Part shown: piece after piece, positions 1 to 12,818 of the stretch | Layout: the number at the start of each line of letters is the position of its first letter | How positions within the stretch are numbered: the first letter of the stretch is position 1 | Assembly: GCA_036872755.1 (NCBI GenBank) | Contig: JAVHNS010000004.1 | Span: 2,170,001 to 2,234,000, forward strand | Reading direction: 5' to 3' | DNA: 64,000 nucleotides | Source: Orbilia blumenaviensis | Lineage: Eukaryota > Ascomycota > Orbiliomycetes > Orbiliales > Orbiliaceae | Made by a program: the position numbers and the translations under genes | The notes under the pieces: generated by a model | What the model was told of the DNA's origin: nothing | The model's database searches: none | The model's input: only the letters and a program-made list of their open reading frames with translations

Positions 1-3000
1 ATCTTCCTGAGGTCCGAAAGAACCGATCTTGAATGTAATGTCGTTGGCAATGATGATGAATCTTCGGCCCTTGGGGTACTCTGGAGTCTTTGCGGTGACA
101 AGCCATCCGACCATACCATGGGTATTAGTACCAGGCTCCCGATTGACTTCAACCAAGCTATAGTTGTCGTCAAGCACCAGCTCATTATAGTCAATACAAG
201 TACCAGGCTGGGGCATCGCCTTCCTAAGCTCTGGATGTTTCTTGACAGCCTTGTCCCAGCTGTTCTGGATAGATTGACGGAAGAGCTCTGGGAAATCGTA
301 GACATATTGGGTTCCCATCAGGTGGGCTCTATAACGCTTGGGCTGAAGAGCTTCCTTCGTAGCATATGGGGTGCTAACAGCGCGAAGATGCATAGAACCC
401 GGCTTGCTATTGCTTTCCAACGGAATACTATGGAAGACCCATTGTTTCTTCTCGTTCTTCTTCTCAAAGTAGATTTCGTACTGGATGACGTAGCCAGAAA
501 CATTGTTGATGATAACTCGGATAGGAGTGGCGATACCAGTAGATGGGTCAGAGCAGACGATACGAATTTCAGCAGTGGTGACACGAAGTCTCCATGAACG
601 ACGGCCGAAACGGTCGATGAAGCCACCGAGGGCAGAGAAAACTTCTTCGGGCTCAAGTGGGAAGACGGGCGAGAAGTTGATGAAGATGTGGTTAAGATCG
701 GTACCGTTGTTACCAATGATTTCCAAAGCATCGAGGATATCACTAACGAGACGGTCGGTTTCGGAGATCAAATACTCTGGAGTGGGAATATCATCTCTAA
801 GTCTACCAGGCCTGACGACAGCACGGGTGAAGTACCTCTGATCGGACGGTACATTCTTTCCAACAGCCTTGTAGACATGGATGTTCCTGTTCTCAGTGAA
901 CACCGGTGTGATGTTAAAGTTCGACAAACGAGACAACTCAAGCTGGAAAGCCAAAGCCGGCTCAATATGACGAATCCTCTCATCTTCAACGTAAGTGGGC
1001 GCGCGGAACGTAAAGTACCCCGGATAGGTGCCGTCCCTGTGGCCACAGATGAAGGTAACACGACGAATATGGCGCGCGAGCAACTCGTCCGTGCTTTCCT
1101 GCATCAGAGCGGAAATCCTCTCCGCGATCTCCGTATCCGTCAAGTTCTCAACATCTCGAACAGCCACGTTACAAACACCGCTCAGGTCCTCGTCATCCTC
1201 AACTTTGAGAGGCTGTACATGTGGTCGCCTGCGGGAGAGGTCAGGCATCAACCCGCTGGCGCTGCCGAATTTTTGGATTTTCTTGGGGAGTAACTCCAGA
1301 GCCCTGGATAGATACTCTTCCGCCTCGTCAAGGTAGCCAATGGGTACGACGACGCCCTTCCTAATAGGCTCGGACTCCGCACTTTTGACAAGAAAGCTCA
1401 TATCACTAATAGATCCTATTCTCTTAAATGGGTTCGATTTGTCAGCAGTAGGAGTTCCAGGCGTAGAAGGTTGCATCGGCATCCCAGCATCTGAGAATCC
1501 CATTTTGCTCAAACAGAAGTCCCAGGTGATCATGAATGGTGGTTCAGTATCGGTGTAGTGGTAGTCAACCGACATGAGTTGGTAGGCACGATAAGCACGC
1601 CTGATGTAGACCTCAAGAGCAGCGAGGGAGACCCATGGATCGGAGTGACCGAAGAAGTGAGGAAGAACATCAAAGACGGTGTACTTGGAGTCAATAACTT
1701 CCTTGAGCAATTCGACGTTTGGAGTCCTGTGGTCCCATCCACCTTCACCATAACGAGATTCAACAACAGAGGACCGGAGGATGTGCTCCATCTGGCCTTG
1801 ACGCTCCTCGATAGATGGGAGAGCGCATTGGATAAGCAGCTCTCTAGCCTTGAGCTGGACCTTGGATGTCGAACGGTTGTCCAAGTCTGTTAGCTTCTTG
1901 AGAGAAACGCGGAAGTACTTGCCGACAGCGCCGACGTTCGGCCTGTTGGGTCTGTATTCATCAAGGATGGCAATGATCAAGTTATTTTTGGCTCCGATCT
2001 TGCTGTGAGAGAGGACAGCCTGGACGACAGTATCGATGTTTTCCTTGTTTTCATCACGAAGTCTCAAAACGACATCCTCTTCTCGAGTGTTCTGCCCAGA
2101 GAAGATCTTCTCTGTTACCCAGTATTGGTCAAGGAGCGTTGTAATGACGTTGAACTCATGGACCTTAAGCCCGTCCTGGTAACGCTTAATGATATCAAGT
2201 AGAGGAGAAAGCGAAACCCTCAACCCGGAAGCATCGCCGGTCTGCGAGTGGTCATCAATAAACTTATCAAAGGTCTTCAGAAGAGTTTTAGCAGGGAACT
2301 CCGCCTTTCTTCCCTTCGCCCTATCAACAACCGTAGTAAACAGAGTCCCCAGCTTCGCGGGCATCCTAGAATGCAAGGCCGCAAACTGCGCGCTCCATTC
2401 ACCGTATGGAAGCTCTGGGTTTCTGAGCACCTCGATCAATTCCTTCAATGTTGGTGCCATTATAACCTGATTATCGAACCCTTCAAGAATGTTCCTAAGA
2501 ATACTGGTGAGGAGTTCAAATCTCTGCGCAGGCTTGGTACCGACGATCTGTGGGTCTCCAAAGTTTGGAAGCTGGCCCTCGAAGGCGAGAGCGTGCTTGA
2601 CACGGGATGGGTCGTCCAAGGCAAGAATACCGAGGATATCACCGGCCTCAAGAACAGCTCCCGGTTGCTTGATCAATTGAACCATACCGTCCTCTTGGGC
2701 GATCAAAGGCATAATCATCTTCATGACCTCGACTTCGGCAAAGGCCTGGCCCTTCTTGACGTGGTCCCCGCTGTCGACGAGGAACTTGACCAGTTTTCCC
2801 GGCGAGGGGGTTCTAAGCTGTGTTGGATCGCTCTCTTGCTCAAGGAGACATGTCATGTTATCGACACTCAAGCGAGTGGCACCGACATCTTCCTTCCAGT
2901 AAACGTTGTGGCTGCGACCACTAAGCAGCACAAGTAAACCACCATCGGCAAGAGCGCGGATACCAACTGCGCACTTGGAACCGTTGATGAACAAATGGTA

Positions 3001-5217
3001 GGAGTTTCCGCTAGACCTGGTGGCGGTAAATTTATAGCGGATACCTTCGTAGATAAAGTCGACTGGGAAAACGGTCTTGAGGGCACCCTTCGATGGTACC
3101 TGACCCCTTTCGAGTGATGTTCTATAATCGTTTATACAGGCTTCGCTAGCGATATGGGCCTTTGTAACAGCACCACAGACAACAGCCAACATCGGGTCCG
3201 GTCTCTCAGCTGTCATCTTGTTGCTGATGAGCTCGTCGAGCCAGCCAGTGGTAAAGGTGTTCTCCTCGAAGGACTCGAGTTGGAGAAGCTTGATGAGGTA
3301 TTGAACTGTATTTCTGAAATCACCACGGATGCTCAGCTCCTTCAAAGCAATGACCATGTGCTTCCTGGACGCCGATCTATTCTCTCCGTAGGCGAAGATG
3401 TGACCGAATTGGGAGTCAGAGAAGGAGTGGATACCGCCCTGGGAACTGACGGAGAAGTAACCCCAGACATTTGAGGAAGACCTGAAGTTCAAATCGTGCA
3501 TAGTACCTGAAGATGGCTTGAAACCTTCACCAGGATCCTCGGATGTAATTCTGCAGGCTGTGGTATGACCCTTGGGAGTTGGGCGGCGCTGTGTCTGCAA
3601 AGACTCCTCAGACGAAAAATCGAAATCAATTTCCGTCGCGGAAGTGGTATCAACGCCGTACAATAATCGAATATCACGAATCCTATGGAGTGGTAAACCC
3701 ATAGCAATCTGAAGCTGGGCAGCCGGGAGGTTAACACCAGTAACCATCTCAGTAGTCGGATGCTCGACCTGTAGACGAGGATTCAACTCCAAGAAGTAGA
3801 ATTTGTCTTCAGCATGCGAGTAGAGGTACTCGACAGTACCGGCAGACACGTAACCGACCAACTTGCCCAATCGAACAGCGGCCTTTTCCATCTCTGTAAA
3901 AGTCTCCTGTCTGGCGATGGTAACCGGGGCCTCTTCGATGATCTTCTGATGTCGTCTCTGGACGGAACAATCACGTCCAAACAACGAGATATTGTTACCA
4001 TACTGATCTGCGAGGAGCTGGACTTCCAAATGTCTGGCCTGGCCAGCCAGCTTCATGACAAAAATTGGAGATCCGGGAACTTCATTCGCCACCTGTGTAA
4101 ACAGAGCTTGAAATCCATCTTCTCCATCGACTTTTCGGATACCCTTACCACCACCACCTTCACTGGCCTTGATCATGACCGGGAACCCGATTATCCTGGC
4201 CTTCTCTAGCGCTTCTTCGGCAGTAGTGACACATCCTTTGGTATATATTTCCGGCGCAACAGTAACAAGTCCGGCATCGTCGACAACGACATCATCGACA
4301 CCAGTTCCACTCCACGGGATACAAGGCACATTGGCATGCTGTGCTACGATTGTGGACGAAATCTTGTCACCCAAGGAGCGCATAGCGGATCCAGGGGGTC
4401 CGATGAATACGATTTTATGTTTCGATGCCGCCAGCGACTCGGGAAGCTTTGGATTCTCACTTGCGTGACCCCTGTAATGCAGATTGATACATTAGAACGT
4501 CATATTACTTCGAATATTATCAGATGTTTAGACTATTTTCTCACCATCCAGCCCACACGGCATGTACGCCCATACGCTCTGCAACATCGACAATCAACTC
4601 GACGTTGGCGTAATTGTTGTTATTCGTTCCTCCTGGGACCTAATATTTCCATCCAGCTGTCAGCACATGCCGTCGATCACTAATAGCTCCCCCCAACAAA
4701 ATAATTGGGAGAAAAGCAAACAGTTTAGTATACTGTACCTCGACGTATTTATCAGCCATTCTGATATAATCTGCATTGGCCTTTAGATCTTCCGGTGTCG
4801 CCATAACGGTGAACTGAATTGCCCTTTCGTCGCCAAAGGTCTCGTATGCCCATTTCCGTACACTTCTGATTTCCTTAACGGCGGCGATACCATTGTTCGC
4901 AATAAGAACCTATAATATGGAAAATACCCAGAAAGCTCATAAATTAGTCTACTTTGACTTCTTCTAATGGCATATTTTATGCTGTTAAAAAAGTTTTGAG
5001 GTGAATAAAGAAAACTTACGTTTGTAATAACGGTATGTCCATCATGATTGGCCACAAAGTCCTTGACCGGCCCCGAAGGCGCCAGATCTAGCCTATTTCC
5101 ACCGATAAAGTGGGATGCAAGATTGTGTTTGGCAGCATACGAGGATCCATACTGAGAATCGAACTTTTCACCTGCGGCATCAATATGCGGGAGGGGTGAC
5201 GAAGCCTCTGCTGACAT
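1..5217 (-). CDS. ACC1: Acetyl-CoA carboxylase, 5' part (3' end beyond window)
   Basis: Cytosolic multidomain enzyme that carboxylates acetyl-CoA to malonyl-CoA, the committed step of fatty-acid synthesis. Read on the minus strand, exons are 5217-5020, 4909-4739, 4639-4545 and 4471 to the left edge; introns of 110, 99 and 73 nt have GT-AG ends and keep frame. About 1,645 residues are visible of the roughly 2,200-2,300 usual for the family. Order: biotin carboxylase with the ATP-grasp loop GGGGKGIRK near residue 260; biotin carrier motif EVMKM with the biotinyl lysine near residue 739 (codon 2721-2719), close to yeast K735; the long central region; and the start of the carboxyltransferase domain, which is cut off. 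The start ATG precedes MSAEASS and the conserved HFIGGN and GHTVIT segments. I see no frameshift or stop in the 4.47-kb last exon. Confidence 0.97.
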
Positions 5218-5620
5218 ATTTCCGTGAGTTTCTTATGTTCTGTTGTACGGGTGTGTGCTTTTTTGGTGGGTCGGTTGAGGGCGGGCACAAGCCAATAGAC
5301 TTCACGCTTTTTTTTGGCTTTTTCAGACGCGAGTCCTTTTAAGAAAAACGTGGGGATTTCGTTTATATAAGACTCAAAAAAAATGCAGACTCGTATTTGA
5401 AGTAGGGAATTGTCCAATTGGTGATTTTGGAAGGATTAAAAGGGTGTAAAAGGATGGAAATGGGGCACGAAGGAACGGTCGTGAAAGGAGTAGTAGATTG
5501 GATTTTGAATATGCTGTGGGTTTCGCTAGAGGGGAGCTAGTGCCCGTTTGCTCGGGTCGTCTACAGGGGAGAAGCAGTAGAAGAGCAGAGAGCTCAAGAG
5601 TAAGTAGGTAGTTCGAGAAA

Positions 5621-5647
5621 AAGAGAAGAGAAGAGAAGAGAAGAGAA
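5621..5647. repeat. (AAGAG)5 microsatellite
   Basis: Five perfect copies of a 5-bp unit, about 400 bp upstream of the ACC1 start codon. On the ACC1 sense strand this is a CT-rich tract. Confidence 0.9.
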
Positions 5648-6711
5648 CGGAGAGAGGGGAGATGAAGGAGAAGAATTAAATTGATGAATTGGCAAGCTTT
5701 TTAACAGCTAGCTCGAGCCCGGGCGACAGCTCCAAAGGGACGGCGGAAGCAAGGAAGGCTATAAGGGAGCAGGTATCTTGGTGGGAAAGGTTGAGGTGTC
5801 GCTGGTGTGGAGGGGGAGGGCCAGCTCTATTATATCGATTGGGCCGAACAGTACTTACAGCCAGCAACTGCAACCATAATATTAATTAGCCCACCTCACC
5901 GTACATACCGTCTGGTCTTTTAATTTACATATAGACTTTTTTTTTTTTTTGACTTGATGTATACTGGGCACACACGGGCCTTCATGAAAATTACTTAATT
6001 GTTTAACATGTTACGAAAGCATCTGTCCGATTGGTACGCAGGTCAACAGACGGCCATGCACGGGGTCAACCACTACATCATAGGTTGGGTTCTCACTGTC
6101 AATTTGTTCAAGAGAAAAAGAAAAAACCCTCAAAGTGGGATATCGATTTGGCGGGCCCTTGGGGTGGAGAAGTTTAATTGATAATCTCAAGCCGAGAGTA
6201 TCCCGCGATTCAATCCGATTCGATTCGAATTCGGTCGACCCCGGGGAAGAGGCCAAGCTCCGGTTAACTAAAGTAGCTCTCAATCGAGCAAGGTCTGTTT
6301 TCTTTTGGGGATTATCCAGATCTCTTTTTGTCCCAATGTTTTACTGTATATACCTAGCATACACCTGGGTACCTAGTATCCATACCTCTTAGGTATGTGA
6401 ATACCATAACTCACTTACATACATAGACGTACATACATACATACATGTCCCGCTGTGGAGAAACTCGGGAACGATATCGGGACGATAACGTATGTACCTA
6501 CTTAAGCACTTACTTATAAGCTACGTCTATGTTGATCGATAGTCAAGCCGTCATCCGTGACCAGCCTCAATGCAATGTACTTGATGTATAGTAAATAAGT
6601 TCTGATAGCATGGATTTGATATGATATGCGCGGGTAAGCGTGGAATGTCAGCAGGACTCTCAAACAATGCAAAAGGTCGGCAAGATATCGATTCGAAGCC
6701 AGCCGGTCAAC

Positions 6712-6735
6712 AAAAAAAAAAAAAAAAAAAAAAAA
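6712..6735. repeat. A24 homopolymer
   Basis: Uninterrupted run of adenines in intergenic DNA. No target-site duplication or element body was recognised next to it. Confidence 0.9.
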
Positions 6736-7921
6736 CCTCCGACCGAGAATCGATACCAGATAGATCGCAAACAGAACGAAAGACCAGACAGACACTGCAG
6801 GGCCAAGCTAGTAATTTAGCTACATGGTGAAATTGCCTAGCTGCAGGGATCCGATCTACCTATCGTTCCCTGCCCGAGGGGTAACCAGCAAGTACCCATC
6901 AATTGCAATTGATCAACCTTTCCCCCGAGCTATAACCTAGGCAGTTACTCCCCAGCTGGCGCTCCGGTACCTTAAAAACTCTCCTTCGTGGGGAGGCAAC
7001 CCGGTTAGATCGTTTTTTCCCCAATCCGCCGGCCGCCCCAAAACAAATTTAAACAGAAAATTCTGTTGAACCCCCAACATGCTCTAGCTAGCGATGGAAT
7101 AGAAAAATATCAAATTGAATAGAAGACAAACGGAAATGGACCAGAACATTTCGGTTGGGATCTCATCTAGATTCTCGAAAATCAAATGCGAGATTTCAGA
7201 TTTTGAGCTATATTTTTTTAATATTAAAAGGGGGACGTCACTCCTTTCGTCCGCTGGCTGCCGGTTAACAGTTTGGGTTTCTTTGAAATTTAAAAGCTTC
7301 GTACTTGAAATCTCGATTGCGAGATCCGATACGACGGGATCCTATAGTTAGTCTTCGATTACGATAAGATCGCGAGAGAGGCACCAGCGAGCGCCCGTTC
7401 GCCATAGCGAGGTAAACCATGGACATCGGATGGCTGGACCGTCTGGGCATGCTATCATGTTGAACTCGGCCTGCGGCTCTGCGCATTAGCAATCGCAATC
7501 ACAATCACCAACCCTTTCGTCCCATGTTTATAGATCGATAAAACATATAATACCATCCAATTCACTGGAGGACCCTCAAAAAGGACTACTTGAAAGATGA
7601 ATAGCCGCCTGTAGAAAAGCTATAGAGCTATACCTATAGCAATAGAGACTCGACCCCCAATGGCCCAACGTTCAACACGAGTGCCCCGCCGGTCAGGTGA
7701 TCACTTGCTCTGTTTGGACAGCGTGGTGTTAAGCGACCACTGCAGAACGACTATGACGTTGTCGACGTTATATAGTATTCCAGATATTACCCGAGATACC
7801 TGCATAAACACACCAAAAAACCCTCACGCCCCCCTTCCGGATTGATCCCTTACTTCTTTCTCCCTCCAAATTATAATTACCGATAGCAAATTGCTTAGTG
7901 CTTTCGGTACAGACAACAGCT

Positions 7922-8634
7922 ATGGCGCAGGTATACACGGTTATCTACCACCCTCCTCGCTCTCCTAAACGGCACTCAATTGCAAAGCTAATGTTAGAAA
8001 AAAACCAACCTGTTGAATATGGAAAAAATTGTAGAAAGCAGCAAAAGCCACCGCTCGTAAGAACGAATCCGCCCTAAACCTCCTCCACATCCTCTCCGGA
8101 ATCTTCAACGCTTTATTCATCCTCTACCGATTCATATACCACTCTTCATCCGTCACAAAAGCCTCGATATACAGCTATGTCATCCTCAACGCGCCAGCAC
8201 TCGGTATCCAGTTTTACCTCGAAAGGATAGGACGTGCCAAGGATACACGGAGGGCCAGCGATGATCTTAATGCCGGTGGGATGATGGAGATGCTGTGGGA
8301 TGTGATTTATGTCACCTGGGCTTGTTTGGGACTTGTGGCTTTCTTCGGCGAGAGGTGTTGGTGGCTGTGGGTATGTTATCACTATCTTAGGCTGCCAATT
8401 TGGTACCGGTCTTCTTATCTAGCATAGGAGTGTTGTTGGCTAATGGGTTTTGGGTAGGCCGTTATTCCACTATACGGAGCTTATGCTGCATATACGGCCG
8501 CGACGGGCATGCGCGATACCCTCGGTGGACTGGGAGGCGCTGCGAACGATATGGCTGCACCTGGAGCAGGTAGTAAGAGACAGGCGAAGATGGAGAAGAG
8601 AACAGCTGAGGGCAAAAACGTCCGGTACAGATAG
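7922..8634 (+). CDS. SND2: SRP-independent targeting protein Snd2 / TMEM208 family (DUF788)
   Basis: ER membrane protein of the SND route, which targets proteins with central or C-terminal membrane segments to the ER. Exons are 7922-7930 (only Met-Ala-Gln), 8035-8370 and 8458-8634; introns of 104 and 87 nt keep phase 0 and give a 173-residue protein, the usual size. The N-terminus is a basic MAQKAAK stretch, followed by hydrophobic segments around residues 18-35 and 45-60. A second pair follows, with the tryptophan-rich turn GERCWWLW and the segment AVIPLYGAYAAYTA. The C-terminal tail is basic (SKRQAKMEKR), as in fungal Snd2. The 9-nt first coding exon is easily missed by gene finders. The frame of exon 2 fixes the acceptor at TTGTAG (8029-8034). 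Confidence 0.88.
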
Positions 8635-9826
8635 AGATGCGCAGCAGCAGCTCTTCCAGTGTTCCTTTCCTTTTTCCCCTAGCTTTAGCTTTTCCACGCA
8701 CAACCGGCAGCAGAATTTTTAATAATGGAGGGATCAATGACGGGGAGTTATTGTATGGGTAGGAAGTAGTAGTCAACAGGACTAGTAGCAGTAATGAATG
8801 AATGAACGATATCACGCGTGATAATTGATCACCTTTTCATTGAACAATATAGGTAGTAATGGTAGAGTAGATAATACTATTCTTGGCATTCAGCTATGCG
8901 ATGCGCGCGATGAGATACAAGGCGCGAGCCATGGTAATTCAAGGTGTGATATAGGGTTTCCCGATGCCTATATAAACAATCCGATGTCCACCGTTTTAAA
9001 TCCCGCAGTTCCCAAGTAATTAAGGCCTCCGGGGATCCCGCTTTAGGTTCTTGAATGCTCATAAATTCTGGATCCTGCGGGGTAACTGCTCAAGAAACGT
9101 CATATGCATTGTGGTGGTTGTAGGTGGTTTGGAGGGTTTTGTAGGGAAAACAGCTAATAAAGGATCTAGAAGTGTTGTGATACGAGACTGGGTAAGCCCG
9201 TTGTTTATGATCGCGCGGTTCGCGTGTGGGAACGAACTAACGGCCCAGCAGCCACTAGCATCAAATGCCTAACAAATGCATCTAGCATGAACAGGTCCAT
9301 GACTTTTAGCGGCAATTGCAAGGGGGGCAGATCATCGAGCTCATGTCTCAGCTCGCGTTGTTTTGACCACGCCATACCACATATGGCAGGTTTGTCGTAT
9401 TTAAAGGTCATGTGACCTCAATAGCAGCGAAAAACGAGCAAAAAGCACCATACAATTTTTGGGGGGTAAAAAGTGCTGGTTTCCAGCACACGTTATGGGG
9501 ATTTAGGCAGGCCGGCGTTTGGTGAGGAATTTAGGAGCCCGTTTGATGTTTGACCTGAACCGGCCACAGCGCCAGACGGGGGAAACAAAATAAGCCCAGA
9601 ATTTGGCAGTGATTTGGGACCGACCTCTCGCTTGCTATTTAATGCAGCCGGTCCCCCCGCCCTTTGAGCTTTTAATCTTCTTTTCTTCTCTCCCTCCCGT
9701 TTAGATTTTGGTTTTGGTATTTTTATCTAAGCAACCAATACGCGTCGACGAACTTCAACCACGAAAAAAAACATCGCCAACTAAAAATAAACTTTTTATC
9801 CTCTTTTAACCTCAACATCTATCAAT
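8635..9826. other. Intergenic region, includes the histone H4 promoter
   Basis: No gene seen. The last 250 bp before the H4 start contains an AT-rich box near 9635, a C-rich patch and a CT-rich tract (9675-9710), as expected for a strong fungal promoter and leader. The histone H3 gene often paired with H4 is not present in this interval. Confidence 0.55.
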
Positions 9827-10309
<483 letters not shown>

Positions 10310-10991
10310 ACATCCAACCAAATTACAACCGCTTGGACTTTGTTTCGCAATTGTTCTCTTTTTCTTCCCTCCGAGTTTTCAATTTAATTCTATTAGAAAA
10401 AGCGAAGAGCGGTTTCTCCTTTTCCAAAGAATCGTCTTTTCTGCTCAATGGGATGTAATGTCATGACCAAATAACAATTGACGAATCTACTATACCCCGT
10501 CACAACCCTCCTGCCTTCAACCTCTACACGCCTGATACTCCCATTGCTACCACGAAACTCAGCCGGGACTTCTATTCAATCTGTGGTGGTGGTTTTTGAG
10601 CAACTCTTTTTTCACATTTCGTCTTGTGTATTGCTACAAACTTTTTTTTCTTCGACCCGCTTGTCTCTGGTTTCTTTCCTACTGCGTGTTATTATAAGGG
10701 CTGGTGGGCGTTTTTCACATGAAAGGGAAACTTTGGTTATGATCACACGAAATAAAGCACTGCTTTGCCAGATAATCACTCCGAATGTGTATTTGAAACT
10801 TTTTCGTAGATCGTAAAAATTCTGAATATTGTGAAGTTCTATGTTAAAGCCGAGATTGTCCCAACGCTTTGCTAATCTAATCTATCCAAGGGACTGTAAT
10901 GACCACTGAATCTACGAAGCCGCAGCAGTAGTAGCAATGTAATACCGAGTGTACCTATACTTTGTATCAAATCCACGGCGACAACGACAAC
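10310..10991. other. Convergent 3' region between H4 and the DUF3605 gene
   Basis: T-rich 3' untranslated sequence of H4 on the left, nothing gene-like on the right. An open frame at 10478-10816 has no coding character. Confidence 0.5.
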
Positions 10992-11734
10992 TCATCCTGC
11001 GACCGTCTTTATCCTCTCCAACGCCCCTTCAACCCCATTCGTATCCACCAGCACATGAATATGCTCCACAGTCCTAACACTCTGCAGCGCCGCCCAGTTC
11101 TTAAACCACAGTACTTTCTCCTTGGGAAGTCCCAGCTGGGTAACGAAGACTTTATTGACGTATTCCACGATCAGACGGCGGGATTCGTCGGTTACATCGC
11201 CAGAGGTTGGGTCCACGGGGATCTCGGCTTTGGTCCAGACGACGATGTGGGTTATGCCTGGCGAGAGGCCGTAGGGCCAGTCGTTAAGGAGGATTTTGGT
11301 GTCTTCTATATATATTTCCCCTTTATATTAGCAAAGACATGTTTATTCTAATAGAAAAGGCAGTATGGAGGTTAAGAAGGGAAATATCAAGGGGGAAGGG
11401 AGCCGGTCTAACCCTCATCTTCAAACGGCACTGAATTCCTCGCCTCCAACTTTCCCTCCCATAGCAGTCTCTGGGATAGTATATACTTCAGCACAGAGCC
11501 GTACTCTTCCCGTGTCTTCGCGCCCCATTCTAGGTAGCGGCGTAGGTCGCCGGGACGACGTTTGAGGTCCTCGAGCCGGTTTTCGGATATGATGGACTGC
11601 AGGTCGGACCAGGTGTGGGGTTTGAAGAGGTGTTCGGGCGTGTTGAGGATTTCTTGGTCTTTGAGAGTTGGGATGTAGACGTCGGATTTGGGCGGCGGGG
11701 AGGGGATTACGGAGATGGGTGTTTTGGTGGCCAT
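10992..11734 (-). CDS. DUF3605 family protein (GlcNAc-induced Gig1-like)
   Basis: Exons on the minus strand are 11734-11413 and 11305-10992, split by a 107-nt intron in phase 1, giving 211 residues. Conserved family landmarks are TWSDLQSII with RLEDLKRRPGDLRRYL in the first half, then ILLNDWPYGL, HIVVWTKAEIPVDP, GDVTDES and VLWFKNWAALQSVR with HIHVLV near the end. The family includes the Candida protein induced by N-acetylglucosamine; its biochemical role is not established, and I infer none here. The donor is GTTAGA, weaker than its neighbours in the window, but it is the only one that restores the frame into the conserved segment. The gene converges on histone H4. Confidence 0.85.
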
Positions 11735-12818
11735 TGTTCTCCCTTTCCTTCTTTTCCTTCTCCCTCTTCCTATCCTTCTACTATTCTTGAGTTTCTAAAA
11801 AGTAAATAAGTGGTTTATAGATGGATGTATATGATTTATATGCTATCGCGAGAAAATACAGTATTTTAGGCACTGTCGAGAGGAAGGTATGGAGGGAAGG
11901 TATATGTAAGCATGTATGTGGCGCGCAGTTCCCCCCTTCGCATTGCATGACTATGGATTGCATGCTTTAGATTGAATTACATAATTCAGATTTTGGAGGA
12001 CCCTTTTTCACATTTCTTTTCTTTTCTTTTCTACGTTCGACATGGCGTCTTAAGCTTACGAGGCGGGTTCCAAACTATAACTACGTACCTATCGCGAGCT
12101 TAATTATAGTTAGGTATTGAGTGAATCATGAGTACCAGCGGTGGGGATTTATTGCGTGCGGTATCAGTGGAACGTCTTATCGATACCTCCCAAGGGCTCT
12201 ATCCGAACGATATACCCGATAATTATTAATGCCGCCAGGATACAGAGTGCTACCAGTAGAGTACTGACTTGGTAGAGTGTCTACGGGAACAGAGCTAAGA
12301 GCTTGGTAGCCGGGGCTCCTTTGGATGGTTCGGCAGCCGAAGAGCCCGCCAGCCTGCATTTTAGACTTGTTAAGACTCGTTCGGGTGCCTGGATTTGACA
12401 AGCTATCTTGTATGGACAGTCAGCTAATAAGCTTCCGGCCCCAACAAACCTGCCCTGCCGCAGATTCGCTGTTAATCATTCGCTGCTGGTTGCGCTAAAT
12501 AACCTTTTTTTTTTTTTTTTTTGCTTTGGGCCGAACACAACCACCAGCAAAAGGGCAGGAGGACCGGGGTGTCAGTGCAAGCTAGTAGAATTTACTCCAT
12601 GGAGTAGCTCTTCGTACCACTTACGAACCACCCTCGTGGCATCTTCCTCTTCCTCTTCTGCTTCTCTCTTACCTCTTAAAAGCTCTCCCTCCCTCTCCCT
12701 CCCATTGTCCCCTTCATCATACCCCCCCCCCCCTTCCCATACCCCGAGAGAAGAGAAGATTGATCACTGTCTTCTTCCTCAACACACATACACATTCACA
12801 CACACACACACACACACA
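11735..12818. other. Intergenic region, divergent promoters
   Basis: Lies between the divergent DUF3605 and CBR1 genes. It contains a T18 run at 12505-12522, a long CT-rich tract (about 12640-12740) and a CA repeat immediately before the CBR1 start. No gene is recognised. The upstream part of an open frame at 12408-13127 is non-coding leader. Confidence 0.5.
12797..12818. repeat. (CA)11 dinucleotide repeat at the CBR1 start codon
   Basis: Perfect CA repeat ending directly at the CBR1 ATG (12819), so it would lie in the 5' untranslated leader and make the start context length-variable. Confidence 0.9.

Larger units (their letters stand above)
5218..7921. other. Intergenic region upstream of ACC1 and SND2
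   Basis: About 2.7 kb between two divergent genes. The ACC1-proximal 500 bp is pyrimidine-rich on the coding (minus) strand, as fungal promoters often are. It also holds (AAGAG)5 at 5621-5647, ACATAC-type repeats near 6417-6447 and an A24 tract at 6712-6735. The short open frames here have no recognisable product and no consistent splice structure. I see no RNA gene. Confidence 0.6.
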